A stretch of 64,000 nt of DNA from Pseudomonas sp. ok272. Its GTDB lineage: Bacteria; Pseudomonadota; Gammaproteobacteria; Pseudomonadales; Pseudomonadaceae. The notes under the pieces are model-generated. The model was given only the letters and a program-made list of their open reading frames with translations. It ran no database searches and was not told where the DNA came from. Shown here in pieces: positions 34,937-43,135 of the stretch. The first letter of the stretch is position 1. Each line of letters begins with the position of its first letter. The stretch lies in the NCBI RefSeq assembly GCF_900109995.1, contig NZ_FOCB01000017.1, positions 1 through 64,000 on the forward strand, in the 5' to 3' direction. The translations under genes and the position numbers were made by a program.

Positions 34937-36877
34937 ATGGACTGCCGAATGGCTGCCTCTTACCGCGATGCTTTACGTGTAGCGCTGCTTTATCTGGTGC
35001 TTTTCATCGCCTGGCTGGGACTTACTGGTTATTTACTGAACAGTTTTTTCGATAAAACGACGGAACTACTGCGCTGGCAACTGATCAGCGGCTATGCCTG
35101 GGGGCTGCTCAGTGCCGGGTTGATCGTGGTGGCCCGTCGCCGGTTGCCGGGTTTGCTGGGGATTGGCGGCAAGTCCCTTCGCCGCGAGGCCTACCGGGCA
35201 CAATTACGCCAGGCGCAGGCGGTGTTCGATTGCACGCACGAAGGGGTGTTGGTGACCGATCGCCGCGGGCTGATCGTGCACGTCAATCGCGCGTTCATGG
35301 AGATCACCGGCTACGCGGCTGAAGAGGTGCTGGGCCAGCGCCCCAGTCTGTTCAAGTCAGGCCAGCACGCGCCCGACTTCTATCGGGAGATGTTTCAAAC
35401 CCTGGACCGCTCGGGCGATTGGAGCGGCGAGATCTGGAACCGACGCAAAAGCGGTGAGATCTATCCGCAATGGCAGACCATCCGCGCGATTCGCGACGAC
35501 GGCGGTCACCTGACCCACTATGTGGCGGTGTTTTCCGATATCAGCGCGATCAAGGACTCCGAGCACGAACTTAAGCACCTGGCCCACCACGACCCATTGA
35601 CCGACTTGCCCAACCGCTTGTTGTTCAGCGACCGGGTCGAGCAGGCGTTGGCCTCGGCCCAGGCACACAAGTGCGGTTGTGCGTTGCTGATGATCGACCT
35701 GGACCATTTCAAGATGATCAACGACAGCCTGGGGCACAACGTCGGTGATCAGTTGCTCAAGGCCGTGGCAGAGCGACTGCAGGGGATGCTCGGTCCCGGG
35801 ATTACCCTGGCGCGCTTTGGCGGTGATGAGTTTGTGGTGCTGATCGAACGTTGCCCGCAGCCGGCACAAGCCGCCGCGCTGGCGCAACAGATCATCAGCG
35901 GCCTGAAAGAGGCGTATCCAATCGATGTCCATCAATTGTTCATCAACGCCAGTGTCGGCATCAGTTTGTTCCCCAGTGATGCGCTCACTGACGAGCAACT
36001 GCTGCGCAATGCCGACTCGGCGCTGTTCAAGGCCAAGAGTTCGGGACGCGACAGCTATGCTCTGTACACCGAAGAGCTGACGGCCCATGCGCAGCAGCGG
36101 GTCGAAATCACCTTTGAACTGCGCCGCGCCCTCGACGAGCAGGAGCTGCGGGTCTATTACCAGCCGGTCCACGACCTCAAGACCCGCCGCCTGGTTGGTG
36201 TTGAGGCCTTGGTGCGCTGGCAGCATCCGCAGCGAGGGTTGGTGCCGCCGGGCGACTTTATTCCGATTGCCGAGCGCACCGGGCTGATCACTGAAATCGA
36301 TGGGTGGGTGATGCGCCAGGCTTGTGAACAGATGTGCGCCTGGCAGCGGGCCGGGGTGGCCTTGTCGTTCATGGCGGTGAACGTCTCGGCACGCTTGTTT
36401 GCCCGGCGAGAGCTGTATGAGCAGGTCGCCTGTGTGCTGCACGACACCGGGCTCGATCCTGCCTACCTTGAGCTGGAGGTGATTGAAAGCACGGTGATGG
36501 GCGATCCGGAAGTCGCCCTGGAGCAAATGCACCGCTTGCGCGAGCTGGGGGTGCGGTTGGCCATCGATGATTTCGGCACCGGCTACTCGTCGTTGCTGCG
36601 GCTCAAGCGCCTGCCAGTGCAGAAACTCAAGATCGACCAGGGCTTTGTCGCGGGCCTGCCTGGGGATGACGATGACGCGGCGATCGTCCGGGCGATCATC
36701 GCGCTGGCGCAAAGCATGGGCATGCAGGTTCACGCCGAAGGCATCGAGCAGGTCGAGCAAGCGGTCTTCCTGCTGGAACACGCCTGCGACCTGGGTCAGG
36801 GCTACTGGTTCGGCCGCCCGGTGCCGGCGGAACACATCGACTGGGCGCGGGCGCCGGCGATTGCCGTGGGTCAGTAG
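34937..36877 (+). CDS. PAS-GGDEF-EAL c-di-GMP enzyme, PA0285-like
   Basis: About 646 residues: two membrane helices (~15-65), a PAS domain (~85-205), GGDEF (~220-380) and EAL (~395-640). The cyclase motif GGDEF is intact (~294), without an RxxD inhibitory site before it. The phosphodiesterase has EAL (~422), EVIES, DDFGTGYSS and EGIE, so it should be able to hydrolyse c-di-GMP. Which activity dominates cannot be read from sequence. ATG 34937 or 34949 are both possible; a start at 34901 lies upstream of the TATAAT box. By position it matches P. aeruginosa PA0285 beside desA and oscA. Confidence 0.87.
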   Translation: MDCRMAASYRDALRVALLYLVLFIAWLGLTGYLLNSFFDKTTELLRWQLISGYAWGLLSAGLIVVARRRLPGLLGIGGKSLRREAYRAQLRQAQAVFDCTHEGVLVTDRRGLIVHVNRAFMEITGYAAEEVLGQRPSLFKSGQHAPDFYREMFQTLDRSGDWSGEIWNRRKSGEIYPQWQTIRAIRDDGGHLTHYVAVFSDISAIKDSEHELKHLAHHDPLTDLPNRLLFSDRVEQALASAQAHKCGCALLMIDLDHFKMINDSLGHNVGDQLLKAVAERLQGMLGPGITLARFGGDEFVVLIERCPQPAQAAALAQQIISGLKEAYPIDVHQLFINASVGISLFPSDALTDEQLLRNADSALFKAKSSGRDSYALYTEELTAHAQQRVEITFELRRALDEQELRVYYQPVHDLKTRRLVGVEALVRWQHPQRGLVPPGDFIPIAERTGLITEIDGWVMRQACEQMCAWQRAGVALSFMAVNVSARLFARRELYEQVACVLHDTGLDPAYLELEVIESTVMGDPEVALEQMHRLRELGVRLAIDDFGTGYSSLLRLKRLPVQKLKIDQGFVAGLPGDDDDAAIVRAIIALAQSMGMQVHAEGIEQVEQAVFLLEHACDLGQGYWFGRPVPAEHIDWARAPAIAVGQ

Positions 36878-36890
36878 CGCATAGCCGCTG

Positions 36891-36976
36891 TGGGAGCGAG
36901 CCTGCTCGCGATAAGGGTAGGTCAGTCAACATTGATGTTGACGTCGCTGCCGTCTTCGCGAGCAGGCTCGCTCCCA
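36891..36976. repeat. REP pair (REPIN)
   Basis: TGGGAGCGAGCCTGCTCGCGA and its exact reverse complement enclose a spacer containing GTCAACATTGATGTTGAC. The same spacer theme (GTCAAC..GATGTTG) recurs in the pairs at 38.4 and 41.3 kb. Confidence 0.85.
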
Positions 36977-37020
36977 CGGAAGAGCTGCACCGGCGAAAAC
37001 TTCTTTTCAGTTATATAAAC

Positions 37021-37045
37021 ATTCTTAAATAGTCTTTTTAAGAAT
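37021..37045 (+). promoter_or_regulatory. AT-rich inverted repeat upstream of oscA
   Basis: ATTCTTAAA (37021-37029) and TTTAAGAAT (37037-37045) form a perfect 9-bp inverted repeat with a 7-base centre, about 80 bases before the oscA ATG and inside a strongly AT-rich stretch. CysB sites in sulfur-regulated promoters are AT-rich and of this general size, so this may be the CysB site for oscA-sbp-cysTWA. That assignment is inference. Confidence 0.5.
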
Positions 37046-37126
37046 ATCTCCGCGTCTCTAGTATTGCTCCTACGCCACACGCAGTGCCGCCACTGCCGGG
37101 GCGCACCTCATTTCAGGAGCAGCAAC

Positions 37127-37309
37127 ATGAGCGCATCTCTACGTAGCGTCGATGGCCAGGACGAAGCAACCATCCTGCGTGAAATCCAAAGTGCCCTGCG
37201 TGACCTGCGCTTTGGCGCGGTAGAGATCACCGTGCACAACGCCCAGGTGGTGCAGATCGAGCGCAAGGAAAAATTCCGCTTGCAGAGCCCTGCTCACAAG
37301 CCGAGCTGA
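37127..37309 (+). CDS. oscA: OscA, small DUF2292 protein of sulfur metabolism
   Basis: 60 residues. The core TILREIQSALRDLRFGAVEITVHNAQVVQIERKEKFRL is the DUF2292/YezD pattern. In pseudomonads the oscA gene stands directly upstream of sbp and is needed for growth on organosulfur compounds; the biochemical role is unclear. The ATG has AGGAGC seven bases upstream. sbp follows after 67 bp. Confidence 0.85.
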   Translation: MSASLRSVDGQDEATILREIQSALRDLRFGAVEITVHNAQVVQIERKEKFRLQSPAHKPS

Positions 37310-37376
37310 AGTCGACACCGGCGCCAACCCGATTCCAGAAATCCATAAGAACAGCCAAAATTTCAGGAGCTTCACC

Positions 37377-38390
37377 ATGCCGTCTATTCGCCGTTACGCT
37401 TTGGCCGCCCTGGCCAGCGCCGTTTTTGCCGGTTCCGCGGTTGCCAAGGACTATGAGCTGCTCAACGTGTCGTACGACCCGACCCGTGAGCTGTACCAGG
37501 ACTACAACGCGGAATTCATCAGCTACTGGAAGACAGAGCACGCCGGCGACACGGTGAAGATCCAGCAGTCCCATGGTGGCTCGGGCAAGCAAGGGCGCGC
37601 CGTGATCGATGGCCTGCGGGCCGACGTGGTGACCCTGGCCCTGGCCGGTGATATCGATGAAATCGCCAAGCTGGGCAAGACCCTGCCGGTGGACTGGCAG
37701 AAACGTCTGCCGGATGCGAGCACCCCGTACACCTCGACCATCGTGTTCCTGGTGCGCAAGGGCAACCCTAAAGGCATCAAGGACTGGGGCGACCTGGTCA
37801 AGAACGACGTGTCGGTGATCACGCCGAACCCGAAAACCTCGGGCGGTGCGCGCTGGAACTTCCTCGCGGCCTGGGCCTATGGCCTCAAAGCCAACGGCGG
37901 TGACGAAGCCAAGGCCAAGCAGTACGTACAAACCCTGTTCAAGCACGTGCCGATCCTGGACACCGGCGCCCGCGGCTCGACCATTACCTTCGTCAACAAC
38001 GGTCAGGGCGACGTGTTGCTGGCCTGGGAAAACGAAGCGTTCCTGGCCCTGAAAGAAGAGGGCGGCGCCGAGAAGTTCGACATCGTCGTGCCTTCGCTGT
38101 CGATCCTCGCCGAGCCACCGGTGGCCGTGGTCGACAAGAATGCCGAGAAGAAGGGCAACGAGCAGATCGCCGAGGCCTACCTCAATCACCTGTACAGCCC
38201 GGCCGGCCAGGAGATTGCGGCGAAAAACTTCTACCGCCCGCGTGACAAGGAGGTGGCGGCCAAGTACGCCAAGCAGTTCCCGACCCTGGAGCTGGTGACC
38301 ATCGACAAGGACTTTGGCGGCTGGAAAACCGCGCAGCCGAAGTTCTTCAACGATGGTGGTGTGTTCGACCAGATCTATCAGGCGCAGTAA
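37377..38390 (+). CDS. sbp: Periplasmic sulfate-binding protein
   Basis: 337 residues with a Sec signal peptide cleaved after AVA (~24). The mature protein shows family motifs LLNVSYDPTRELYQDYN, QSHGGSGKQGRAVIDGLRADVVTLAL and TPNPKTSGGARWNFLAAW, which line the sulfate pocket. It delivers sulfate to CysTWA. A REP pair separates it from cysT, which may raise sbp mRNA over the permease genes. Confidence 0.95.
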   Translation: MPSIRRYALAALASAVFAGSAVAKDYELLNVSYDPTRELYQDYNAEFISYWKTEHAGDTVKIQQSHGGSGKQGRAVIDGLRADVVTLALAGDIDEIAKLGKTLPVDWQKRLPDASTPYTSTIVFLVRKGNPKGIKDWGDLVKNDVSVITPNPKTSGGARWNFLAAWAYGLKANGGDEAKAKQYVQTLFKHVPILDTGARGSTITFVNNGQGDVLLAWENEAFLALKEEGGAEKFDIVVPSLSILAEPPVAVVDKNAEKKGNEQIAEAYLNHLYSPAGQEIAAKNFYRPRDKEVAAKYAKQFPTLELVTIDKDFGGWKTAQPKFFNDGGVFDQIYQAQ

Positions 38391-38432
38391 TCTGATCCAA
38401 GCCACGCCGCGTGCCTGATGCCGGGCTCGTAA

Positions 38433-38526
38433 CATGTGGGAGCGGGCTTGCTCGCGAAGGCGTCGTGTCAGTCAACTGGGATGTTGAGTGTGCCGGCCAC
38501 TTCGCGAGCAAGCCCGCTCCCACATG
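38433..38526. repeat. REP pair inside the sulfate operon (27-bp perfect inverted repeat)
   Basis: The 27 bases from CATGTGGGAGCGGGC at 38433-38459 recur as the exact reverse complement at 38500-38526. The 40-base centre again has GTCAACTGGGATGTTGAG. It lies between sbp and cysT, a place where a stable stem can protect the upstream mRNA from 3' exonucleases. Confidence 0.88.
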
Positions 38527-38566
38527 AATGCGTTTAGCTGAATGTTCTCTTTGACCAAGGACTTTT

Positions 38567-39385
38567 ATGTCTCGTCGTATCTCCCCTGTCATACCCGGCT
38601 TCGGGCTGACGCTGGGCTACACCTTGGTGTACCTCAGCTTGATTGTGCTCATACCCCTGGCGGCGATGTTCGTGCACGCCTCCCAACTCACCTGGGATCA
38701 GTTCTGGGCAATCATCTCGGCCCCACGGGTGTGGGCCGCGTTGAAGCTCAGTTTTGGTACCGCGCTGTTCGCGGCGATTATCAACGGCATCATCGGTACG
38801 CTCCTGGCGTGGGTATTAGTGCGCTATACCTTCCCTGGACGCAAAGTGATCGACGCGATGATCGACCTGCCGTTCGCATTGCCCACGGCCGTGGCCGGTA
38901 TCGCGCTGACAGCGCTGTACGCGCCCACCGGCTTGGTGGGTCAGTTTGCAACGGACCTGGGTTTCAAGATCGCCTACACCCCCCTGGGCATCACCCTCGC
39001 CCTGACTTTTGTGACACTTCCATTCGTGGTACGTACAGTACAGCCAGTATTGGCCGATATCCCGCGTGAGGTGGAAGAGGCCGCTGCCTGCCTGGGGGCC
39101 AAGCCGCTGCAAGTGTTCCGCCACATCCTGGTGCCGGCCTTGCTGCCCGCCTGGCTGACGGGGTTTGCCCTGGCGTTTGCCCGCGGGGTCGGTGAGTACG
39201 GCTCGGTGATTTTCATTGCCGGCAACATGCCGATGAAGACCGAAATCCTGCCGCTGCTGATCATGGTCAAGCTCGACCAGTACGATTACACCGGTGCTAC
39301 TTCCATTGGCGTGTTGATGCTGGTGGTTTCCTTTGTCCTGTTGCTGCTGATCAACTTGTTGCAGCGGCGCATCGAAACCCCATAA
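38567..39385 (+). CDS. cysT: Sulfate ABC transporter permease CysT
   Basis: 272 residues with six membrane helices and the EAA loop (EVEEAAACLGAKPLQVFRHILVPALLPAWLTG) that contacts CysA. It forms the membrane channel with CysW. The gene is separated from cysW by 12 bases. Confidence 0.94.
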   Translation: MSRRISPVIPGFGLTLGYTLVYLSLIVLIPLAAMFVHASQLTWDQFWAIISAPRVWAALKLSFGTALFAAIINGIIGTLLAWVLVRYTFPGRKVIDAMIDLPFALPTAVAGIALTALYAPTGLVGQFATDLGFKIAYTPLGITLALTFVTLPFVVRTVQPVLADIPREVEEAAACLGAKPLQVFRHILVPALLPAWLTGFALAFARGVGEYGSVIFIAGNMPMKTEILPLLIMVKLDQYDYTGATSIGVLMLVVSFVLLLLINLLQRRIETP

Positions 39386-39397
39386 GGAGGCGCGAAC

Positions 39398-40270
39398 ATG
39401 TCCCAATCGTCTATTAGCGCCGCGTCGTCGGCCAACGCGGCTCGCCGTGGCAGCGCCGTTTCGCGCCGTGTCCTGATCGGCCTCGGCTGGCTGATCTTTG
39501 CGCTGTTCCTGTTGTTGCCACTGTTCATCGTGGTCTCCCAGGGATTGAAGCTCGGCCTCGGTGCATTCTTCGCCGCGATCTTCGAACCCGATGCGCTGTC
39601 GGCCCTCAAGCTCACGGTGATCGCCGTGTTGATCTCGGTGCCGTTGAACCTGGTGTTCGGCGTCAGCGCCGCCTGGTGCGTGAGCAAGTACTCGTTTCGT
39701 GGCAAGAGCATGCTGGTGACCCTGATCGACTTGCCGTTCTCGGTGTCGCCGGTGATCGCGGGCCTGGTCTACGTGTTGATGTTCGGCGCCCAGGGCCTTT
39801 TCGGCCCGTGGTTGCAGGATCACGACATTCAGATCGTCTTCGCCTTGCCGGGTATCGTGCTGGCGACGATTTTTGTCACCGTGCCGTTCGTGGCCCGCGA
39901 GCTGATCCCGCTGATGCAGGAGCAGGGCACGCAAGAGGAAGAGGCCGCGCGTCTGCTGGGCGCCAACGGCTGGCAAATGTTCTGGCACGTGACCGTCCCC
40001 AACATCAAATGGGGCCTGATCTACGGCGTGGTGCTGTGTACCGCGCGGGCGATGGGCGAGTTCGGTGCGGTGTCGGTGGTCTCCGGGCACATTCGCGGGG
40101 TGACCAACACCTTGCCGCTGCACGTCGAGATCCTCTACAACGAATACAACCACGTGGCCGCGTTCGCTGTGGCGAGCCTGTTGCTGATCCTGGCGCTCTT
40201 CATCCTGCTGCTCAAGCAGTGGAGCGAATCCCGTATTAACCGCCTGCGCGCCAGCGCCGCGGAGGAATAA
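39398..40270 (+). CDS. cysW: Sulfate ABC transporter permease CysW
   Basis: 290 residues. A polar Ser/Ala-rich N-terminus of about 25 residues precedes six membrane helices. The EAA loop is EEEAARLLGANGWQMFWHVTVPNIKWG. AAGGAGG precedes the ATG. The gene sits three bases ahead of cysA. Confidence 0.94.
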   Translation: MSQSSISAASSANAARRGSAVSRRVLIGLGWLIFALFLLLPLFIVVSQGLKLGLGAFFAAIFEPDALSALKLTVIAVLISVPLNLVFGVSAAWCVSKYSFRGKSMLVTLIDLPFSVSPVIAGLVYVLMFGAQGLFGPWLQDHDIQIVFALPGIVLATIFVTVPFVARELIPLMQEQGTQEEEAARLLGANGWQMFWHVTVPNIKWGLIYGVVLCTARAMGEFGAVSVVSGHIRGVTNTLPLHVEILYNEYNHVAAFAVASLLLILALFILLLKQWSESRINRLRASAAEE

Positions 40271-40273
40271 CTC

Positions 40274-41263
40274 ATGTCGATCGAAGTGCGTAACGTCAGC
40301 AAGAATTTCAATGCGTTCAAGGCGCTGGACAACATCAGCCTGGACATCCAGAGCGGCGAGCTGGTGGCCTTGCTCGGCCCGTCCGGCTGCGGCAAGACCA
40401 CCCTGTTGCGGATCATCGCCGGGCTGGAAACCCCGGACCAGGGCAGCATCGTGTTCCACGGTGAGGACGTGTCCGGGCACGACGTGCGTGATCGCAACGT
40501 CGGGTTTGTGTTCCAGCACTATGCGTTGTTCCGCCACATGACGGTGTTCGACAACGTCGCGTTCGGCCTGCGCATGAAGCCCAAGAACCAGCGCCCGAGC
40601 GAAAGCCAGATTGCGGTGAAAGTCCACGAGTTGCTCAACATGGTGCAACTGGACTGGCTGTCGGACCGCTACCCCGAACAACTCTCCGGCGGCCAGCGCC
40701 AACGGATCGCCCTGGCCCGCGCCCTGGCGGTAGAGCCCAAGGTGCTGTTGCTCGACGAACCGTTTGGTGCGCTGGATGCCAAGGTCCGTAAAGAGCTGCG
40801 TCGCTGGTTGGCGCGCCTGCACGAAGACATCAACCTGACGTCGGTGTTCGTGACCCACGACCAGGAAGAAGCCATGGAAGTGGCGGATCGCATCGTGGTG
40901 ATGAACAAGGGCGTGATCGAGCAGATCGGCTCGCCGGGCGATGTCTACGAAAACCCGGCCAGCGACTTCGTGTACCACTTCCTCGGTGACTCGAACCGCT
41001 TGCACCTGGGCGAAGACAAGCACGTGTTGTTCCGTCCCCATGAAGTGTCGCTGTCGCGCCATGAGCTGGAAGACCACCACCCTGCCGAGGTGCGCGACAT
41101 CCGCCCACTGGGCGCGACCACGCGGGTGACGCTGAAGGTGGAGGGTCAGAGTGAGTTGATCGAGGCCGAAGTGGTCAAGGACCACGACAGCCTGACCGGC
41201 CTGGCCAAGGGCGAGACGCTGTTCTTCAAGCCCAAGGTCTGGCAGAAGATCGCCAACCTCTAA
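40274..41263 (+). CDS. cysA: Sulfate ABC transporter ATPase CysA
   Basis: 329 residues. Walker A GPSGCGKTT (~34), signature LSGGQRQRIALARAL (~136), Walker B VLLLDEPFGALD and H-loop VFVTHDQEE are all intact. A C-terminal TOBE-like regulatory region runs from ~235. It energises sulfate/thiosulfate uptake with CysT, CysW and Sbp. Confidence 0.95.
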   Translation: MSIEVRNVSKNFNAFKALDNISLDIQSGELVALLGPSGCGKTTLLRIIAGLETPDQGSIVFHGEDVSGHDVRDRNVGFVFQHYALFRHMTVFDNVAFGLRMKPKNQRPSESQIAVKVHELLNMVQLDWLSDRYPEQLSGGQRQRIALARALAVEPKVLLLDEPFGALDAKVRKELRRWLARLHEDINLTSVFVTHDQEEAMEVADRIVVMNKGVIEQIGSPGDVYENPASDFVYHFLGDSNRLHLGEDKHVLFRPHEVSLSRHELEDHHPAEVRDIRPLGATTRVTLKVEGQSELIEAEVVKDHDSLTGLAKGETLFFKPKVWQKIANL

Positions 41264-41278
41264 CCCGCCGCAATCCCT

Positions 41279-41371
41279 GTGGGAGCGAGCCTGCTCGCGA
41301 AAGCAGTGTGCCAGTCAACGGTGATGTTGGCAGTGCCGGCCTCATCGCCGGCAAGCCGGTCTCGTTCCCAC
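41279..41371. repeat. Decayed REP pair after cysA
   Basis: The left arm TGTGGGAGCGAGCCTGCTCGCGA is intact and the spacer has GTCAACGGTGATGTTG. The right arm (CATCGCCGGCAAGCCGGTCTCGTTCCCAC) has many changes. Confidence 0.75.
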
Positions 41372-41387
41372 GTTGGATTGCTGTGGT

Positions 41388-42008
41388 TCAGTTGAACCCA
41401 TCCTGCAACACCAACACACACCCCAACCCCATCAGGATCGAGCCGCTTAAACGCGGCACGAAGCGCTTGAACCTGGGCGATGACAACGGGCCGAGCAACA
41501 CCGACGCGCCCAGCACCGCCGCCACATCGGCAAACGAAAACACCAGGTTGACGAAGCTCCCCAGCACCAGGAACTGCAACCAGACCGGGGCCGAGGCGGT
41601 GACGTCGACGAACTGCGGCAGAAAGGTCAGGAAGAACAGCGCGGTCTTCGGGTTGAGGACCTCCACCACCACACTGTCGCGCAGCACGCCGGGCTTGTGC
41701 TCGGGGTCTGCATCGGCGGCATGCCGGCTCTTGACGATCATCGATCCGCCCAGCCAGATCAGGTAGCCGGCACCGGCCAGGCGGATGACGTCGAATGCCA
41801 TGGGCGCGGCATGCAGCAATGCCGACAAACCGAACGTCGCGGCGGCGATGTGGGCGTAGCAGCCCAGGTGAATACCCAGTGCCGCCTTGAGCCCGGCGCG
41901 CCGGCCGTGGGCCAGGGTCTGGCTGGTCATGTAGAGAATCGCCGGGCCCGGCATGCAGGCGAAGGCCAGTGTGGCGGTGGCGAAGGGGATCCAGAGTTGC
42001 AGTGACAT
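41388..42008 (-). CDS. LysE/RhtB-family amino-acid exporter
   Basis: 206 residues with about six membrane helices. FACMPGPAILYMTSQTLAHGRRAGLKAALGIHLG near the N-terminus and EVLNPKTALFFLTFLPQFVD in the middle are the family signatures. Members export amino acids or homoserine lactone-like compounds; the substrate is not predictable. The MSLQLW start is preferred over an upstream in-frame ATG because the extra 34 residues are not family-like. Confidence 0.87.
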   Translation of the reverse strand: MSLQLWIPFATATLAFACMPGPAILYMTSQTLAHGRRAGLKAALGIHLGCYAHIAAATFGLSALLHAAPMAFDVIRLAGAGYLIWLGGSMIVKSRHAADADPEHKPGVLRDSVVVEVLNPKTALFFLTFLPQFVDVTASAPVWLQFLVLGSFVNLVFSFADVAAVLGASVLLGPLSSPRFKRFVPRLSGSILMGLGCVLVLQDGFN

Positions 42009-42338
42009 GAGGGTGTTCTTCCAGTGGCTGTGTGCCCGTGGGCAAGTTCTGGAGAACGCTGGAACAGAGGAACAGCAGGTCTTGCGTGCAGCGAAATACC
42101 AGAGCCGCAAGGTTAGGGACCGGCCAGGCGCGTAGAAATACGACAGGTGTCGTATTTTGTCAGATCAGTTGGGGGGTGATGCTGGATGCGTTCGATCTCA
42201 GCCTTGGCACACAACCTTGTGGGAGCAACTGTCTTAGCCATGCCGCTCGTCACCGCCATCGCGAGCAGGAATCTGGGTTGAGCCTCGCTCCTACAAGGAA
42301 TTGAACTGCTCCCGGATGTGTGTTCGCCGTGGACCATT

Positions 42339-42426
42339 GTGGGAGCGGGCTTGCTCGCGAAGGCTGCGGCACATTCAACATCACAGTGGACAGGCACACC
42401 GCGTTCGCGAGCAAGCCCGCTCCCAC
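42339..42426. repeat. REP pair
   Basis: TGTGGGAGCGGGCTTGCTCGCGA and its exact reverse complement flank a spacer with CATTCAACATCACAGTGGAC. It lies 14 bases beyond the stop of the LuxR-type gene. Confidence 0.85.
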
Positions 42427-42440
42427 AGGGATTGGTTTGT

Positions 42441-43100
42441 TCAGCCCGTGGGCAAACCCAGGCGCACGGCATAAACCGCCAGTTCCGCGGTGTTGTGCAG
42501 GTCGAGTTTGCGCATCAGGTTTTCCCGGTGCTTGCGCACGGTGAACGGGCTGATGCAGAACCGTTCGGCGATGTCGCGGGCGGTGGCGCCCTGGGCGACT
42601 AGGCTGAGGATCTGGCGTTCGCGCGGGGTCAGTTCGGCCTGGGCGATCAGGTGCTCGCCGATGTCGCTGGGGGTGTGGTCATGGCCATCGACGGCAAAGC
42701 GTACGGAGAGGGCCAGGTAGCGGTTGTTCAGGCGCACGGCGTCAATCGCGTCGAACAGTTCGTGGCTTTCATCGGCCTTGGTGATGTAGGCATGTACACC
42801 GGCATCGAGTACGCCACGGATGGTGCTCAGCTCGATGTTGGCGGTCAGCACCAGGATTTTCAGCTTGGGGTAGTCGCCACGCAGGTCGCGGATGAATTGC
42901 AGGCGGTTGACCCCGGGCATGCCCAGGTCGAGCAACAGCAGGTCGACGCGCTGCTCGGACAGGACGTGGAGAATCTCGTCGCTGTTGGCGGCCTCGCCGA
43001 CGACGAGCAGGTCATCACGGGTCGAGAGCAGAAACTTCAGGCCATCGCGCACGATGCTATGGTCATCGGCAATCAAGACGTTCAGGCGCTTCGCTTCCAT
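42441..43100 (-). CDS. NarL/LuxR-type response regulator
   Basis: 219 residues. The receiver (~5-120) has D12/D13, phospho-acceptor D58 in LLLLDLGMPG and Lys in YITKADESHE, where the usual KP is KA. A LuxR helix-turn-helix follows (~155-212; LTPRERQILSLVAQGATARDIAERFCISPFTVRKHRENLMRKL). It is divergent from the hybrid kinase gene with 35 bp between start codons, so the two probably form one pathway. Confidence 0.87.
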   Translation of the reverse strand: MEAKRLNVLIADDHSIVRDGLKFLLSTRDDLLVVGEAANSDEILHVLSEQRVDLLLLDLGMPGVNRLQFIRDLRGDYPKLKILVLTANIELSTIRGVLDAGVHAYITKADESHELFDAIDAVRLNNRYLALSVRFAVDGHDHTPSDIGEHLIAQAELTPRERQILSLVAQGATARDIAERFCISPFTVRKHRENLMRKLDLHNTAELAVYAVRLGLPTG

Positions 43101-43135
43101 TGTCAGTTGCTCTTCTTATTCGTTGAGATTTCGCC

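Noticed and set aside
36891..42426. Regularly shaped palindromic repeats considered as a CRISPR array
   Set aside because: The repeats are far apart, lie in inverted pairs and have REP cores; there is no array of direct repeats with unique spacers and no cas gene.
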